Below, one piece after another: positions 44,515 to 52,923 of a DNA stretch of 64,000 nucleotides. Made by a program: the position numbers and the translations under genes. The notes beneath the pieces are model-generated. The model was not told where the DNA came from. It searched no databases and worked only from the letters and a program-made list of their open reading frames with translations. This DNA is from Spirosoma sp. KCTC 42546 (GTDB lineage Bacteria; Bacteroidota; Bacteroidia; Cytophagales; Spirosomataceae): the NCBI RefSeq assembly GCF_006965485.1, contig NZ_CP041360.1:5808501-5872500 (forward strand). Direction: 5' to 3'. Positions within the stretch are counted from its first letter, which is position 1. Every line of letters begins with the position of its first letter.

Positions 44515-44997
44515 GTGAAAACGACGCTACTTCGCTGGCTACTTTTTATGGGTCTGACTGGCTGCAAGGAAGAACTCTTTCCCTTAACGCCACCGGATTA
44601 TTCTATATCAATCCCTGGCTGTCATCCACCCGCTATAGATCAAAATATCGTTGGTACATGGCATTTTGAATCTAATCTTGCCAACAATGGGGCCGGTAGA
44701 GTTAGCACAAAAGGTACGGTGACCTTCGACCAAAAAGGCAATATAATTGACCCTGATACTCTATTTTCCAATGATTTGGGGAGTGGTCAAATTCGAACCA
44801 AAACGTACAATCCAGCTGTAAATAGCCCCTTTTCGGACTACCCCCAACAGTTATTCGTGGTGTACCGAACATTTAAGGATGTTACAAATACCAGTTCTAG
44901 TGCCGAGTATTTTTATGTGGTCAGCAATGAATGTGATCGCATTCATATCAGCTCGTTGCATACCAATAATGAGATAGGATTTGTGCTGACAAAGTAA
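44515..44997 (+). CDS. Lipocalin-like small lipoprotein
   Basis: Predicted lipoprotein of 160 aa. Lipobox GLTGC near residue 17. The stretch NIVGTWHFESN followed by beta strands (GTVTFDQKGNII, FVVYRTF, AEYFYVVSNE, HISSLHTNNEIGFVLTK) resembles lipocalin-like proteins common in Bacteroidota, but the match is weak. The start is GTG at 44515, directly before a typical lipoprotein n-region (KTTLLRWLLFM). Orphan gene in the block of low-homology envelope genes. Confidence 0.65.
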   Translation: MKTTLLRWLLFMGLTGCKEELFPLTPPDYSISIPGCHPPAIDQNIVGTWHFESNLANNGAGRVSTKGTVTFDQKGNIIDPDTLFSNDLGSGQIRTKTYNPAVNSPFSDYPQQLFVVYRTFKDVTNTSSSAEYFYVVSNECDRIHISSLHTNNEIGFVLTK

Positions 44998-45082
44998 CTT
45001 GTTCTATACGTTAAATGCATTGGTTTTGGCAAAAGTCAGCAATCTACTTTTCCCGCAACCACTGTATTTAAGTTAGTTAAAC

Positions 45083-45670
45083 TTAGCGTGGACTTAACTG
45101 ATAAGTTAGTCCTACCTGCCAGTTTTGGTTTGTAAATGAGTAAGTACCCGTACTCGTTAGGTCGTAAAAAGTTATTGCTCTAAAATAACCCCCTGTTATA
45201 CCGATGCGACTAAACTGGTAACGGCCACGGCCGGTTAAACCTATTTCAATAGGTTTGCTGTTAGACCAACTGGTTGATTTACTGATTAGTAGATTTACTT
45301 CAGGGCCAATCAAAAAGCTTAACTTCTTCACTGGTTTAACACCAATGGTAGGGTTAATACCTATATAAGTGTAACGGACTGGTACGAGCCGTTGCTCAAC
45401 CGAACTCTCGTATCGATGTCCTTTCTGTTGAAGATTTAGCTCTAGCTGGGTAGTAAACAGCCCTGATAGTTGATGCTCATAGGCTAAACTTACATAAAAC
45501 CCAGGCTTAGGTTTGATTGGAGCGATTCCAATCAACAAAGTATTCTCTATGGCAATGATTGTATTGGAATAGGAGTAACCAGCACCAATATTGAATCGAT
45601 TCTTCGACTGAGCAGACGATTGGTAGCTGTTACCTAATACAATTGTTAGTAAAAAAAGAAGGTATCTCAT
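45083..45670 (-). CDS. PorT-like outer-membrane beta-barrel protein
   Basis: Exported protein of 195 aa: signal peptide (RYLLFLLTIVLGNSYQSSAQ) followed by alternating strands typical of small barrels (FNIGAGYSYSNTII, YVSLAYEHQLSG, TTQLELNLQQKG, ending WQVGLTYQLS). The GLFTTQLELNLQQKG motif is characteristic of PorT/outer-membrane protein beta-barrel (PF13568) members. Function unknown. ATG at 45670 opens the signal peptide; 45724 adds 18 unrelated residues. Confidence 0.75.
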   Translation of the reverse strand: MRYLLFLLTIVLGNSYQSSAQSKNRFNIGAGYSYSNTIIAIENTLLIGIAPIKPKPGFYVSLAYEHQLSGLFTTQLELNLQQKGHRYESSVEQRLVPVRYTYIGINPTIGVKPVKKLSFLIGPEVNLLISKSTSWSNSKPIEIGLTGRGRYQFSRIGITGGYFRAITFYDLTSTGTYSFTNQNWQVGLTYQLSPR

Positions 45671-45724
45671 ACTTTGAGCGATTTGTTTGCATAACGCGTA
45701 GTCTTTTTTCTGTTGTATAATCAA

Positions 45725-45957
45725 ACGTTGTAGTAACCTACGAAAAAATCAACACAGCCTTATTTTAGTTAACACGCAATTTTACACTTACGAAAAGTGG
45801 GCCTTGTCTCCGTGTGACGAATATGGCCCTTTTTTCAGATTTAGCCACAGGATAAAATAGTTACCGGAAATGTACCCATGAGCTTCAGCCCGTGTTCTGT
45901 ACCTATACTGGCTGAGGCCGAACGCGGCCTGGCTTGTGGGTACATAGCTAAACGACC
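45725..45957. other. Intergenic region at the right edge of the orphan-gene block
   Basis: 233 bp between divergent genes. A loose inverted pair TGTACCCA/TGGGTACA (about 45870 and 45938) is present. No exact -7 element or convincing gene was found; a short open frame from 45888 runs out of phase into the next gene and is not supported. Confidence 0.3.
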
Positions 45958-46389
45958 ATGGACGAATTTGTTGTGCGGAAACAAATCAGCCTCAAAGCGG
46001 AGCCTTCTGAGGTCTGGAATGCTTTGACCAATCCCGAAAAAACGAAACAGTACTTTTTCAACTGCGAGGTCTATTCGGATTGGGAGGTGGGAAGTACGAT
46101 CCTGTTTACAGGCAAACTATTCCTGATCAAAAAGATTGAGATGAAAGGGCAAATCGTAAAAATAGAGCCGAATAAGCTGTTGCAATACACGCTGGCCAAC
46201 GAAGACGACAAAGACCCTGACAATTTTTCGACTGTGACGGATGAGTTGACCTACGAAAATGGCGAAACGATCTTATCCATTTCGGATGATGTGGGTCAGG
46301 GCAAGGGCGCTCAGGAACGCTACGAACGCTCAGAGAAAGGCTGGGATAGTATACTGAAAGGTTTAAAAGAACTAGTGGAAGGCACCTGA
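45958..46389 (+). CDS. SRPBCC/AHSA1-domain protein
   Basis: Protein of 143 aa with the Bet v1-like START/AHSA1 fold: starts with VVRKQISLKAEPSEVWNALT, then FFNCEVYSDWEVGSTILF and ends with GWDSILKGLKELVE. Members form a hydrophobic ligand cavity; specific ligand unknown. Cytoplasmic, no signal peptide. It stands as a single gene. Confidence 0.87.
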   Translation: MDEFVVRKQISLKAEPSEVWNALTNPEKTKQYFFNCEVYSDWEVGSTILFTGKLFLIKKIEMKGQIVKIEPNKLLQYTLANEDDKDPDNFSTVTDELTYENGETILSISDDVGQGKGAQERYERSEKGWDSILKGLKELVEGT

Positions 46390-46528
46390 CAGCTTTGTAG
46401 GATTCCACACGATAGCATTATTATACCGCTTACTAAGAGCAGCGACGCAGTTAAGGGTCTTTGGAGTAGCTTAGGTAGTCAGTCAAGAAACTGGCTATCA
46501 ACACGATCCAAACTAAACTTGACTGATT

Positions 46529-47089
46529 ATGATGCGTCGAAAATTTCTTCAAACAACCCTGGCCGCTGCGCCGTTAGCGGCCACTACTGCACGTTCATCC
46601 ACTATTGATCGCCCAACAAAAGGTTTCAAAGTGAATGCTGGTGAGGGTCGATTTCATGGGCATATTCAGTTGAAGGGAGTCAACTCAAACATTCTCGATG
46701 TGAAAGTATCGGGGAAAGATACCAATGGAGATCTGGCGGTGTTTGAGCAGACATCTTTATCGCCTAAACGAGGCACTCCCTCCCATGTTCACCTCAATCA
46801 GGATGAGATGTTTCATGTTCAGGATGGGGAATATCAATTTCTGGTCGGTCAGGATACATTCCACCTCAAAACGGGCGACAGCATTTTCTTGCCCCGAAAA
46901 GTGCCCCACGCCTGGACGCAAGTCAGTGAACGGGGCAGAATGACCGTCATTTTCCAGCCAGCCGGTAAAATGGAGGAGTTTTTCGTAACGATGGCCGCTT
47001 TAGAGAAAGAGCCCTCAAAAGAAGAAATCGCCAAAATCTTTGCCGACCACGATATGCAGGTAGTAGGCCCCCCGCTGAAAGTCGACTAA
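46529..47089 (+). CDS. Exported single-domain cupin protein
   Basis: Cupin of 186 aa. The N-terminus (MMRRKFLQTTLAAAPLAAT) resembles a twin-arginine signal. Cupin motif 1 is SHVHLNQDEMFHVQDGEYQF and motif 2 GDSIFLPRKVPHAW; the two histidines, Glu and later His give a typical metal site. Substrate unknown. Convergent with the M14 peptidase gene across a CACAGAG-type hairpin. Confidence 0.85.
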   Translation: MMRRKFLQTTLAAAPLAATTARSSTIDRPTKGFKVNAGEGRFHGHIQLKGVNSNILDVKVSGKDTNGDLAVFEQTSLSPKRGTPSHVHLNQDEMFHVQDGEYQFLVGQDTFHLKTGDSIFLPRKVPHAWTQVSERGRMTVIFQPAGKMEEFFVTMAALEKEPSKEEIAKIFADHDMQVVGPPLKVD

Positions 47090-47098
47090 ACAAAAATT

Positions 47099-47178
47099 GT
47101 TTAAACACAGAGCCACAGAGGGCACAGAGTTAAAATAAATCATAATCTCTGTGTTCTCTGTGACTCTGTGTTTAAAAC
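47099..47178. terminator. CACAGAG-type tandem-arm hairpin, copy 3
   Basis: Arms 47099-47129 and 47147-47178 pair with few mismatches; units are ACACAGAG, CCACAGAG, GGCACAGAG, capped by GTTTAA. It fills the gap between two converging genes, 9 bp after one stop and immediately before the other. Confidence 0.8.
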
Positions 47179-49098
47179 TTATTTCCCGATCGTAATCTCT
47201 TTCTCTTTATAGCCCCCACGGGTGGAAAGCAGTTTGAGTTTCGCTTTCACGGAACCCGGCTGGTTGAGTTTGACATGGAATATAGCTTCTTTTTTTTCAC
47301 CAACGTTCGTGTAACCCGCATAGATCGTCTTGTCGAACAGCGTCGGCTGGGTGATCACGACTTTAGCATCAGCATCACCTTTCAATAACGCCTTATCGAA
47401 GTCGAGCGTTACCCGATCTTCCTGCACCATCTTCACGCGTTTCGCCTGCTCTAACGCAACCGGCAACTGGCCCGAATTTGTCCAGGTCGCTTTAACTTCA
47501 TACTCGTTGTTAGCCAGCGCTTTCACGGTCACATCGGTCAGTTCAATTTGCGGAAGTTCTTTGGCCATCGCCAGGTTAAACTTCGACTGTTTCGAAATCC
47601 AGTTGTCCAACTGCCAGGCCGGACCATTCTGTGAGAAAAACTTAGGATTGAAGCCCCCAATTTCCACTTCGCCCAACTGCGGGTGGGTCATTTTTGTCCA
47701 GACCTTAAACCCGCGTTTGCCGTTGGCTTCATCATCCCACATCAGGGCATCGTAGTCGTCATAATCGCCATCTTTATCATAATCCTTCATGGCTCCGTTG
47801 TTCCAAAGCTCATCGCCATACCACACCGCACCATACTGGAAATAGCCAAAATCAGGGCCGTGACCAAATAAGGGCGTTGGTTTGGTGGGGTCACCCGTTA
47901 AGCGATTGAACTTGTTGCGCGTGTTATAGGTCTCATACACATCGCCCGCCCAGGGGTAGCCCGTAAACGAAAGCCCCAGACTATCCATGTGTTTGTAGAT
48001 GGCCAGATCGGGCGGGAACATGCTTTCAACACTGCTCGATGTGGAGGGCGGACGTAAATGCATCGGTACGCTCGTATCCATCGAGTTCACGACCGTAATG
48101 TTCGGATGACCCATGAGCCAAAGGTAGGTAGCTCGGGTTTCGGGTTCGCTCAATGGATATTGGCTGGCTCCACCCTGTGTATAACCCCGGCCTGTAAAAT
48201 CACCATCCGTATCAGGACGCCAGTTTTCGGGATAGTTGCGGTGGTTATCCAAACCGCCAATTCCATCTTCATTATATTTCCCATCGCCGTCATTATCAAT
48301 ACCTTCCGAGTAAACAAGGTACGTACCCTTTCCGGCCTGAACCCGCTTCATCAACCGACCCGCTTTGTCTTTGGGATCAATGACGTAATCGGCTTTTTCC
48401 AGCTCTTCTTTGGTAACGGCCTTTTTCCGAAGCTGATAAATGACGCCATCGCCATCGAGGTCATCTTCAGAATCTTCGTCGAACAAACCGTCGCGGTCGT
48501 TATCGTAGGGACGCATGGAACTCCGGTTCCGCTGAGCTGTATACAGATACATCGTCGCACCATCCGGGTTGTTTTCCGGACGTAGGTAAATCGCCTTGGT
48601 ATCCAGCAGTTTCGTGATGGCGGGGTCTTTCCCGTAATTGTCCAGCAGGTGCTTGGTCAGCCAGAGAACGGCTTCGCTACTGGTCACCTCACCACTGTGC
48701 CGACCGCCTTCAAAATAGGCAGCGGGCTTATCGGTATGCTTGCCCGTTTTCTTATTCGTAAGCGTCATTTGCAGAATCGGCCGACCTTCGTAGCTCTTGG
48801 CTACTTCGTACAACTCAACCAGATTCGGGTATTGTTCGGCCCATTTCCGGCACCAGCTATACATCACATCGGGCGTATGGTAGGTGTCGAACGCAAGCGT
48901 TGGTCCCGGCTGATACTGAACATCTTTGAACTTATGTTTTTTGAAGTAACTAATGCCGTGCCGTTCCCCTTTTACGGTGTATACTTTACGGGCGGTGTCC
49001 TGCTCCGGCCATTTTTCTTCGGTGCCGTAGTAAGATTTTTGGGCGAAGATGGTTGATGAACAGACAAGACAGATCAATAACGTACTGATGTATTTCAT
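47179..49098 (-). CDS. Secreted M14-family zinc carboxypeptidase
   Basis: Exported M14 metallopeptidase of 639 aa. Signal peptide residues 1-20. Zinc motif HSGE at 134-137 (GGRHSGEVTSSEA), with YLRPENNPDGA around residue 173. Two Asp-rich inserts (DNDRDGLFDEDSEDDLDGDG and GIDNDGDGKYNEDG, about residues 200-275) resemble calcium-binding EF-hand-like loops and probably stabilise the enzyme. Acts on peptides in the periplasm or outside. A different subfamily from the 967-residue M14 protein at 28.3-31.2 kb. Confidence 0.9.
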   Translation of the reverse strand: MKYISTLLICLVCSSTIFAQKSYYGTEEKWPEQDTARKVYTVKGERHGISYFKKHKFKDVQYQPGPTLAFDTYHTPDVMYSWCRKWAEQYPNLVELYEVAKSYEGRPILQMTLTNKKTGKHTDKPAAYFEGGRHSGEVTSSEAVLWLTKHLLDNYGKDPAITKLLDTKAIYLRPENNPDGATMYLYTAQRNRSSMRPYDNDRDGLFDEDSEDDLDGDGVIYQLRKKAVTKEELEKADYVIDPKDKAGRLMKRVQAGKGTYLVYSEGIDNDGDGKYNEDGIGGLDNHRNYPENWRPDTDGDFTGRGYTQGGASQYPLSEPETRATYLWLMGHPNITVVNSMDTSVPMHLRPPSTSSSVESMFPPDLAIYKHMDSLGLSFTGYPWAGDVYETYNTRNKFNRLTGDPTKPTPLFGHGPDFGYFQYGAVWYGDELWNNGAMKDYDKDGDYDDYDALMWDDEANGKRGFKVWTKMTHPQLGEVEIGGFNPKFFSQNGPAWQLDNWISKQSKFNLAMAKELPQIELTDVTVKALANNEYEVKATWTNSGQLPVALEQAKRVKMVQEDRVTLDFDKALLKGDADAKVVITQPTLFDKTIYAGYTNVGEKKEAIFHVKLNQPGSVKAKLKLLSTRGGYKEKEITIGK

Positions 49099-49506
49099 AG
49101 ATTATTGGTTAGAAAGAGACAGGTGAGCTTTACCCCAAAGGATGATTACAGGCGGGCAATTTATCAATGATTTTGCATACAGCGAAGAGTAACGAAGAAT
49201 CTATCCAAAAATACCATAAACACCAATTTTTGTGTGGATTTGGCAGGATTTTGTTGTCATTTTTCAGGAGTGTATTATCGTGGTGTCAGGTTCTTTCGTG
49301 TGTTGTCAGGTTCTTCAACCTGACAAGCGAGGTTTCTCAAAACCTTGCCAAAGGATAACACTAGGTTTTAAGAAACCTCACTATGTCGGGTTGAAGAACC
49401 CGACAACACGACCACAGCATCACCAAATCAGCTAGTTACAGAAGCGATTTCAAACATAATTCCGTACTTGCATTTACCTTAACCATTTACTCAGTCCCTA
49501 TCCTTT
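49099..49506. other. Divergent intergenic region with palindromic element
   Basis: 408 bp between divergent genes. The right half holds the three-hairpin element (49300-49409) and a partial repeat of its left end at 49281-49299. No exact TAnnTTTG element was found. No gene is supported. Confidence 0.5.
49300..49409. repeat. Three-hairpin palindromic element, copy 2
   Basis: 110 bp, symmetric. Short hairpin 49304-49325 (9 perfect pairs, loop CTTC), central stem 49329-49345 with 49363-49379 (17 bp, one mismatch, core GGTTTCTCAAAACC), short hairpin 49384-49405 (9 perfect pairs, loop GAAG). Ends GTG and CAC. The stem sequences differ from copies 1 and 3 but remain paired. A truncated repeat of the left end (TGGTGTCAGGTTC) precedes it at 49281. 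This copy lies between divergent genes, so it is not simply a terminator. Confidence 0.85.
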
Positions 49507-50421
49507 ATGAAACTCCGTTTACTGATTGCCTTCCTTCCGTTCCTTTTCTGGTACTGCTCCCAAAAGCCAGAGCAACGTACAACTAAAAACTCTAACAATC
49601 AGCCAATTACCTACGCCGACTCAGGCATATCATCGTTCCGCTTTACAAAGAAAGATACAATCCATGGGCAGTATTTTAGAATGGCTGAAACCACCTATAA
49701 GGTTGTCAATGCCGATTTATCCGATAAAGATTCCCAGCATTATCTGGTTAAATTCCATACAATAACTGATGCAGGCACGGGCATGGAAGGTCAAAATCGA
49801 ACGATTCAATTTTTCCTGAGTCCATTGGAAAACCCATCGAATACAATCCTGACCGCAAAGCATGAATGCGACGAACTAACCTTCGACTGGCATCACTATC
49901 AAACCATAAAATATGGCTGCTGCGGGAGTTTTAATCAGCTAAAATTTTATGATTATCACGCCAAACTGCTCGTTGAAGGCTATGATGAAATTATAACAGC
50001 CTCCGTCCCGAACAAGAATTTCAGGTTTTATATGGCTTTTCAGCCTGAAGAAGGTAAGGATACAACGACGCTCGGTACCCTCCAGTTGAGTTATAGTAGC
50101 AGCGAAATCTATCGCATAAAAATAAAATCTTTACAACCATCCTCGAATGACTATTATCCTATGGGCGTATTACCAACGTTAACCCTTCGGTCGTCCAGCC
50201 ATAAAGACACCTACGATAAAGATCAAAAGGAGTATAGTTTATGGTCGTTGGAGCACAGTACGTTGCCCTGGCCTCAGCAGGTTAATGGTTTTACAATACG
50301 AGCCAATTTTGACCTTGATCCAAAACTTGGCCTCATTGACATTCCTATCATTAATGGTCGTCCTTTTGGCAAAGAAGATAAGAATCAGGTGTATTGGCTG
50401 AAGGGAAAAAGTAGACAATAA
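49507..50421 (+). CDS. Lipoprotein of unknown function
   Basis: Predicted lipoprotein of 304 aa; the signal region LLIAFLPFLFWYCSQ ends in a lipobox-like FWYC near residue 17. The mature protein has no recognised domain; four cysteines further on (HECDEL, KYGCCGSF) might be structural. AT content is slightly higher than in the following genes. The next gene begins 64 bp downstream with its own promoter. Confidence 0.65.
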   Translation: MKLRLLIAFLPFLFWYCSQKPEQRTTKNSNNQPITYADSGISSFRFTKKDTIHGQYFRMAETTYKVVNADLSDKDSQHYLVKFHTITDAGTGMEGQNRTIQFFLSPLENPSNTILTAKHECDELTFDWHHYQTIKYGCCGSFNQLKFYDYHAKLLVEGYDEIITASVPNKNFRFYMAFQPEEGKDTTTLGTLQLSYSSSEIYRIKIKSLQPSSNDYYPMGVLPTLTLRSSSHKDTYDKDQKEYSLWSLEHSTLPWPQQVNGFTIRANFDLDPKLGLIDIPIINGRPFGKEDKNQVYWLKGKSRQ

Positions 50422-50439
50422 ATCTCAGTTTCATAACTT

Positions 50440-50447
50440 TATCTTTG
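50440..50447 (+). promoter_or_regulatory. -7 promoter element TATCTTTG
   Basis: Exact TAnnTTTG match, 37 bp before the ATG of the beta-helix gene. It indicates a separate promoter for the beta-helix/cytochrome pair. Confidence 0.6.
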
Positions 50448-50484
50448 CATACAAACCTTACCCCTACCCTAGCTCCCCAAACTG

Positions 50485-51693
50485 ATGAAACCCTATCTTC
50501 TATTCATTACCACCTGCCTATGTACCCAACTGGTCTACGCCCAGGCCGATGTTCAGAAACGCTACCAGACCAAATTGATCATGGCCGATAACGGGAGCAC
50601 CGTCGACCTAGATGACGGGACATTTACGTTCACGGGTACGCTCTCGCTTGAAGACAAAAAACGCATTGTCATCCGAGGGAAAGGCATCGACAAAACCATC
50701 CTGAGTTTCAAAGGCCAGACCGACGGAGCCGAGGGTCTGCGCGTTTCCAATGCGGAAGAGATTGTCATCGAGAACCTGACCGTTCAGGACTCAAAAGGCG
50801 ATGGCATTAAAACCATGAACGTGAAAGGCATTACGTTCCGAAACGTGAAGGTTGAATGGACAGGCCCACCCAAAGCTGAAAACGGCGGCTACGGCCTTTA
50901 TCCAGTCCAATGCGACAACGTCGTGATCGATGGCTGCACGGCCATCGGTGCTTCCGACGCGGGCATCTACGTTGGGCAGTCGCGCGGGATTGTTGTGAAG
51001 AACAGCAAAGCCTACCATAACGTAGCAGGTATCGAGATTGAGAATTCGCGCAACGCCGATGTGTTTGACAATGAAGCCTACGACAATACCGGTGGCATAT
51101 TGATATTCGACTTGCCCGATCTGGTGCAGAAACAGGGCGGAAATGTACGGGTGTTCAACAACTACGTGCACGATAATAACCTGCCCAATTTTGCTCCCGC
51201 TGGCAACATCGTGGCAGGCGTATCGGACGGAACGGGTCTGATGATTCTGGCGGCCAATGGCGTGGAAGTCTTCAATAACCGCTTTATCCGAAACCAAACC
51301 CTGGGAACGGGCATCATCAGCTACCTGCTTACCGAGCGCCCCATTACCGATAAAGCCTATTATCCCTTTTCAACGGCGGTTTCCATCCATGATAATGTCT
51401 ACGAGCGAAATCCAGGCCCAGCCAGTTCGCGCGGTCGTTACAACCAGATTTTCGATAAGATTCTCAAATCAGGTCAGGCCGTACCAAACATCATATACGA
51501 TGGTATCGCTGATCCTGCTACCTTCGATAAAGACGGAAAGCCGCTGGCTGACAAGCGTATCTGTATTCGAAACAACAAAAACCAGAGCGTTGTCAACCTC
51601 GATGCCGGACGGCAATTCCAAAACGTTTCGTTTAGCGCGACTCCCTTCGATTGCCAGTTGGAGCCACTGAAAACAATGACGAGCGCCCGCTAA
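50485..51693 (+). CDS. Exported parallel beta-helix protein (TIGR03805-like)
   Basis: Exported protein of 402 aa with signal peptide (residues 1-19, ending VYAQ). From about residue 45 to 300 it has repeated beta-helix turns (GLRVSNAEEIVIENLTVQDS, GDGIKTMNVKGITFRNVKVE, AGIYVGQSRGIVVKNSKAYH, AGIEIENSRNADVFDNEAYD). It matches the parallel beta-helix family TIGR03805, which is usually encoded beside a diheme cytochrome, as here (next gene 5 bp downstream). The pair's role is not established; an oxidative step on a polymer in the periplasm is a guess. Confidence 0.87.
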   Translation: MKPYLLFITTCLCTQLVYAQADVQKRYQTKLIMADNGSTVDLDDGTFTFTGTLSLEDKKRIVIRGKGIDKTILSFKGQTDGAEGLRVSNAEEIVIENLTVQDSKGDGIKTMNVKGITFRNVKVEWTGPPKAENGGYGLYPVQCDNVVIDGCTAIGASDAGIYVGQSRGIVVKNSKAYHNVAGIEIENSRNADVFDNEAYDNTGGILIFDLPDLVQKQGGNVRVFNNYVHDNNLPNFAPAGNIVAGVSDGTGLMILAANGVEVFNNRFIRNQTLGTGIISYLLTERPITDKAYYPFSTAVSIHDNVYERNPGPASSRGRYNQIFDKILKSGQAVPNIIYDGIADPATFDKDGKPLADKRICIRNNKNQSVVNLDAGRQFQNVSFSATPFDCQLEPLKTMTSAR

Positions 51694-51698
51694 GAACG

Positions 51699-52733
51699 AT
51701 GCGTACTTACCTGTTTTGGTCTCTGTTTCTGGGCATTTCCTGGCTGACCTTAGTCAGTTGGCGAACAGTTGCCATACCTGAAAAGCTATCGGAATACAAC
51801 TTCTTCAAGGGAAACCCAGCCAGTCAACAACCGGCAGCTGGCGTTGTGCCCTATGCCCTTAACACGCCTTTATTTTCGGATTATGCCGAGAAGTTACGGT
51901 TTGTAAAGCTACCTGCTGGTCAGGCGGTTGCGTATAACGATACGGCTGTTCTCAACTTCCCCGTCGGTACCACACTGATCAAAACATTCTACTACCCGAA
52001 CGATTTCCGCGACCCTACCAAAGGGCGTCGATTGATGGAAACGCGCCTACTTATTCGCCAGTCCGAAGGCTGGAAAGCATTCGATTATGTGTGGAATGAC
52101 GAACAAACCGACGCCCTGCTGGAGGTGGCGGGTGATACCAAAAGCATCAGTTATGTCGATGCGAAAGGTGCGACTCGCCAGCATAACTACACCATTCCGA
52201 ATCTGAACCAGTGCAAAGGATGCCACAATCGGAACGAGGTGATGACGCCCATTGGCCCATCGGTGCGGCAACTCAATGGTGAACTGGCTTACGGAGCAAC
52301 GAACGAAAATCAGCTGGCACATTGGAAACAGGCCGGTATGCTCACAGGCTTGCCCGCCTTAGCCAACTGCCCCAAAACACCCGTTTGGAACAAGCCCGAA
52401 ACCGGTTCGCTCAACGACCGGGCGCGCGCCTGGCTCGACATCAATTGTGCCCATTGCCACAACCCCAAAGGCCCAGCCATGACATCGGGCCTGAACCTGA
52501 GCATTTCAGAAACAGACCCAACAGCCCTGGGTATCTTAAAAACGCCCGTTGCCGCTGGTCGCGGATCGGGTGGACACCCATTCGATATTGTACCGGGCAA
52601 ACCCTATGAATCCATCCTGATGTATCGACTCAACTCAACCGACCCCGGCGCCATGATGCCCGAACTGGGCCGAAAAACGGTTCATGCCGAAAGTGTAGAA
52701 TTGATTCGGGACTGGATAAAAGCAATGAAGTAG
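51699..52733 (+). CDS. Diheme c-type cytochrome, SO2930/HNE_0200 family (TIGR03806-like)
   Basis: Exported c-type cytochrome of 344 aa. A hydrophobic N-terminus (TYLFWSLFLGISWLTLVSW) directs export. Two haem motifs are visible: CKGCH (C172, C175, H176) and CAHCH (C250, C253, H254). Layout and motifs fit the SO2930 family. ATG at 51699 lies 5 bp after the stop of the beta-helix gene, so the two are cotranscribed. It probably takes electrons from the partner protein in the periplasm; this is inferred from pairing only. Confidence 0.88.
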   Translation: MRTYLFWSLFLGISWLTLVSWRTVAIPEKLSEYNFFKGNPASQQPAAGVVPYALNTPLFSDYAEKLRFVKLPAGQAVAYNDTAVLNFPVGTTLIKTFYYPNDFRDPTKGRRLMETRLLIRQSEGWKAFDYVWNDEQTDALLEVAGDTKSISYVDAKGATRQHNYTIPNLNQCKGCHNRNEVMTPIGPSVRQLNGELAYGATNENQLAHWKQAGMLTGLPALANCPKTPVWNKPETGSLNDRARAWLDINCAHCHNPKGPAMTSGLNLSISETDPTALGILKTPVAAGRGSGGHPFDIVPGKPYESILMYRLNSTDPGAMMPELGRKTVHAESVELIRDWIKAMK

Positions 52734-52740
52734 ATTAGTT

Positions 52741-52914
52741 TTGACAGGATTTATGGAGTTGACCGTGCTGTCGGTTAGTAGTAACCGACATACGAGGTTT
52801 CTCAAAACCTATTGTAATTGGTTCGGTTTTGAGAAACCTCCCGTGCCAGATGTAAGCATCTGACACCACTAATAAAAATCCTGTTCATCCTGTAAATCCT
52901 GTCAAAATCTTTAT
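52741..52914. repeat. ACAGGAT-type inverted repeat enclosing element copy 3
   Basis: Outer arms: GACAGGATTTATGGAG at 52743-52758 and, as its complement, AATCCTGTTCATCCTGTAAA plus TCCTGTC at about 52886-52912. The right arm has three near-tandem 9-bp units, the left about two. The three-hairpin element lies inside, in the same way as at 4.1 kb. Confidence 0.7.
52765..52869. repeat. Three-hairpin palindromic element, copy 3
   Basis: 105 bp, symmetric about 52817. Short hairpin 52769-52790 (9 perfect pairs, loop GTAG), central stem 52794-52809 with 52825-52840 (16 perfect pairs), short hairpin 52844-52865 (9 pairs, one mismatch, loop TAAG). Ends GTG and CAC. Same architecture as the copies at 4068 and 49300. 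Confidence 0.87.
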
Positions 52915-52923
52915 CTCAACTCT

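Noticed and set aside
41696..45957. Anti-phage defence or mobile island in the AT-rich block
   Set aside because: No integrase, nuclease, NTPase, att repeat or tRNA boundary was recognised; only composition and orphan status support foreign origin.
45888..46010. Short open frame starting MSFSPCSVP before the SRPBCC gene
   Set aside because: It runs out of phase into the next gene, is short and has no recognisable similarity.
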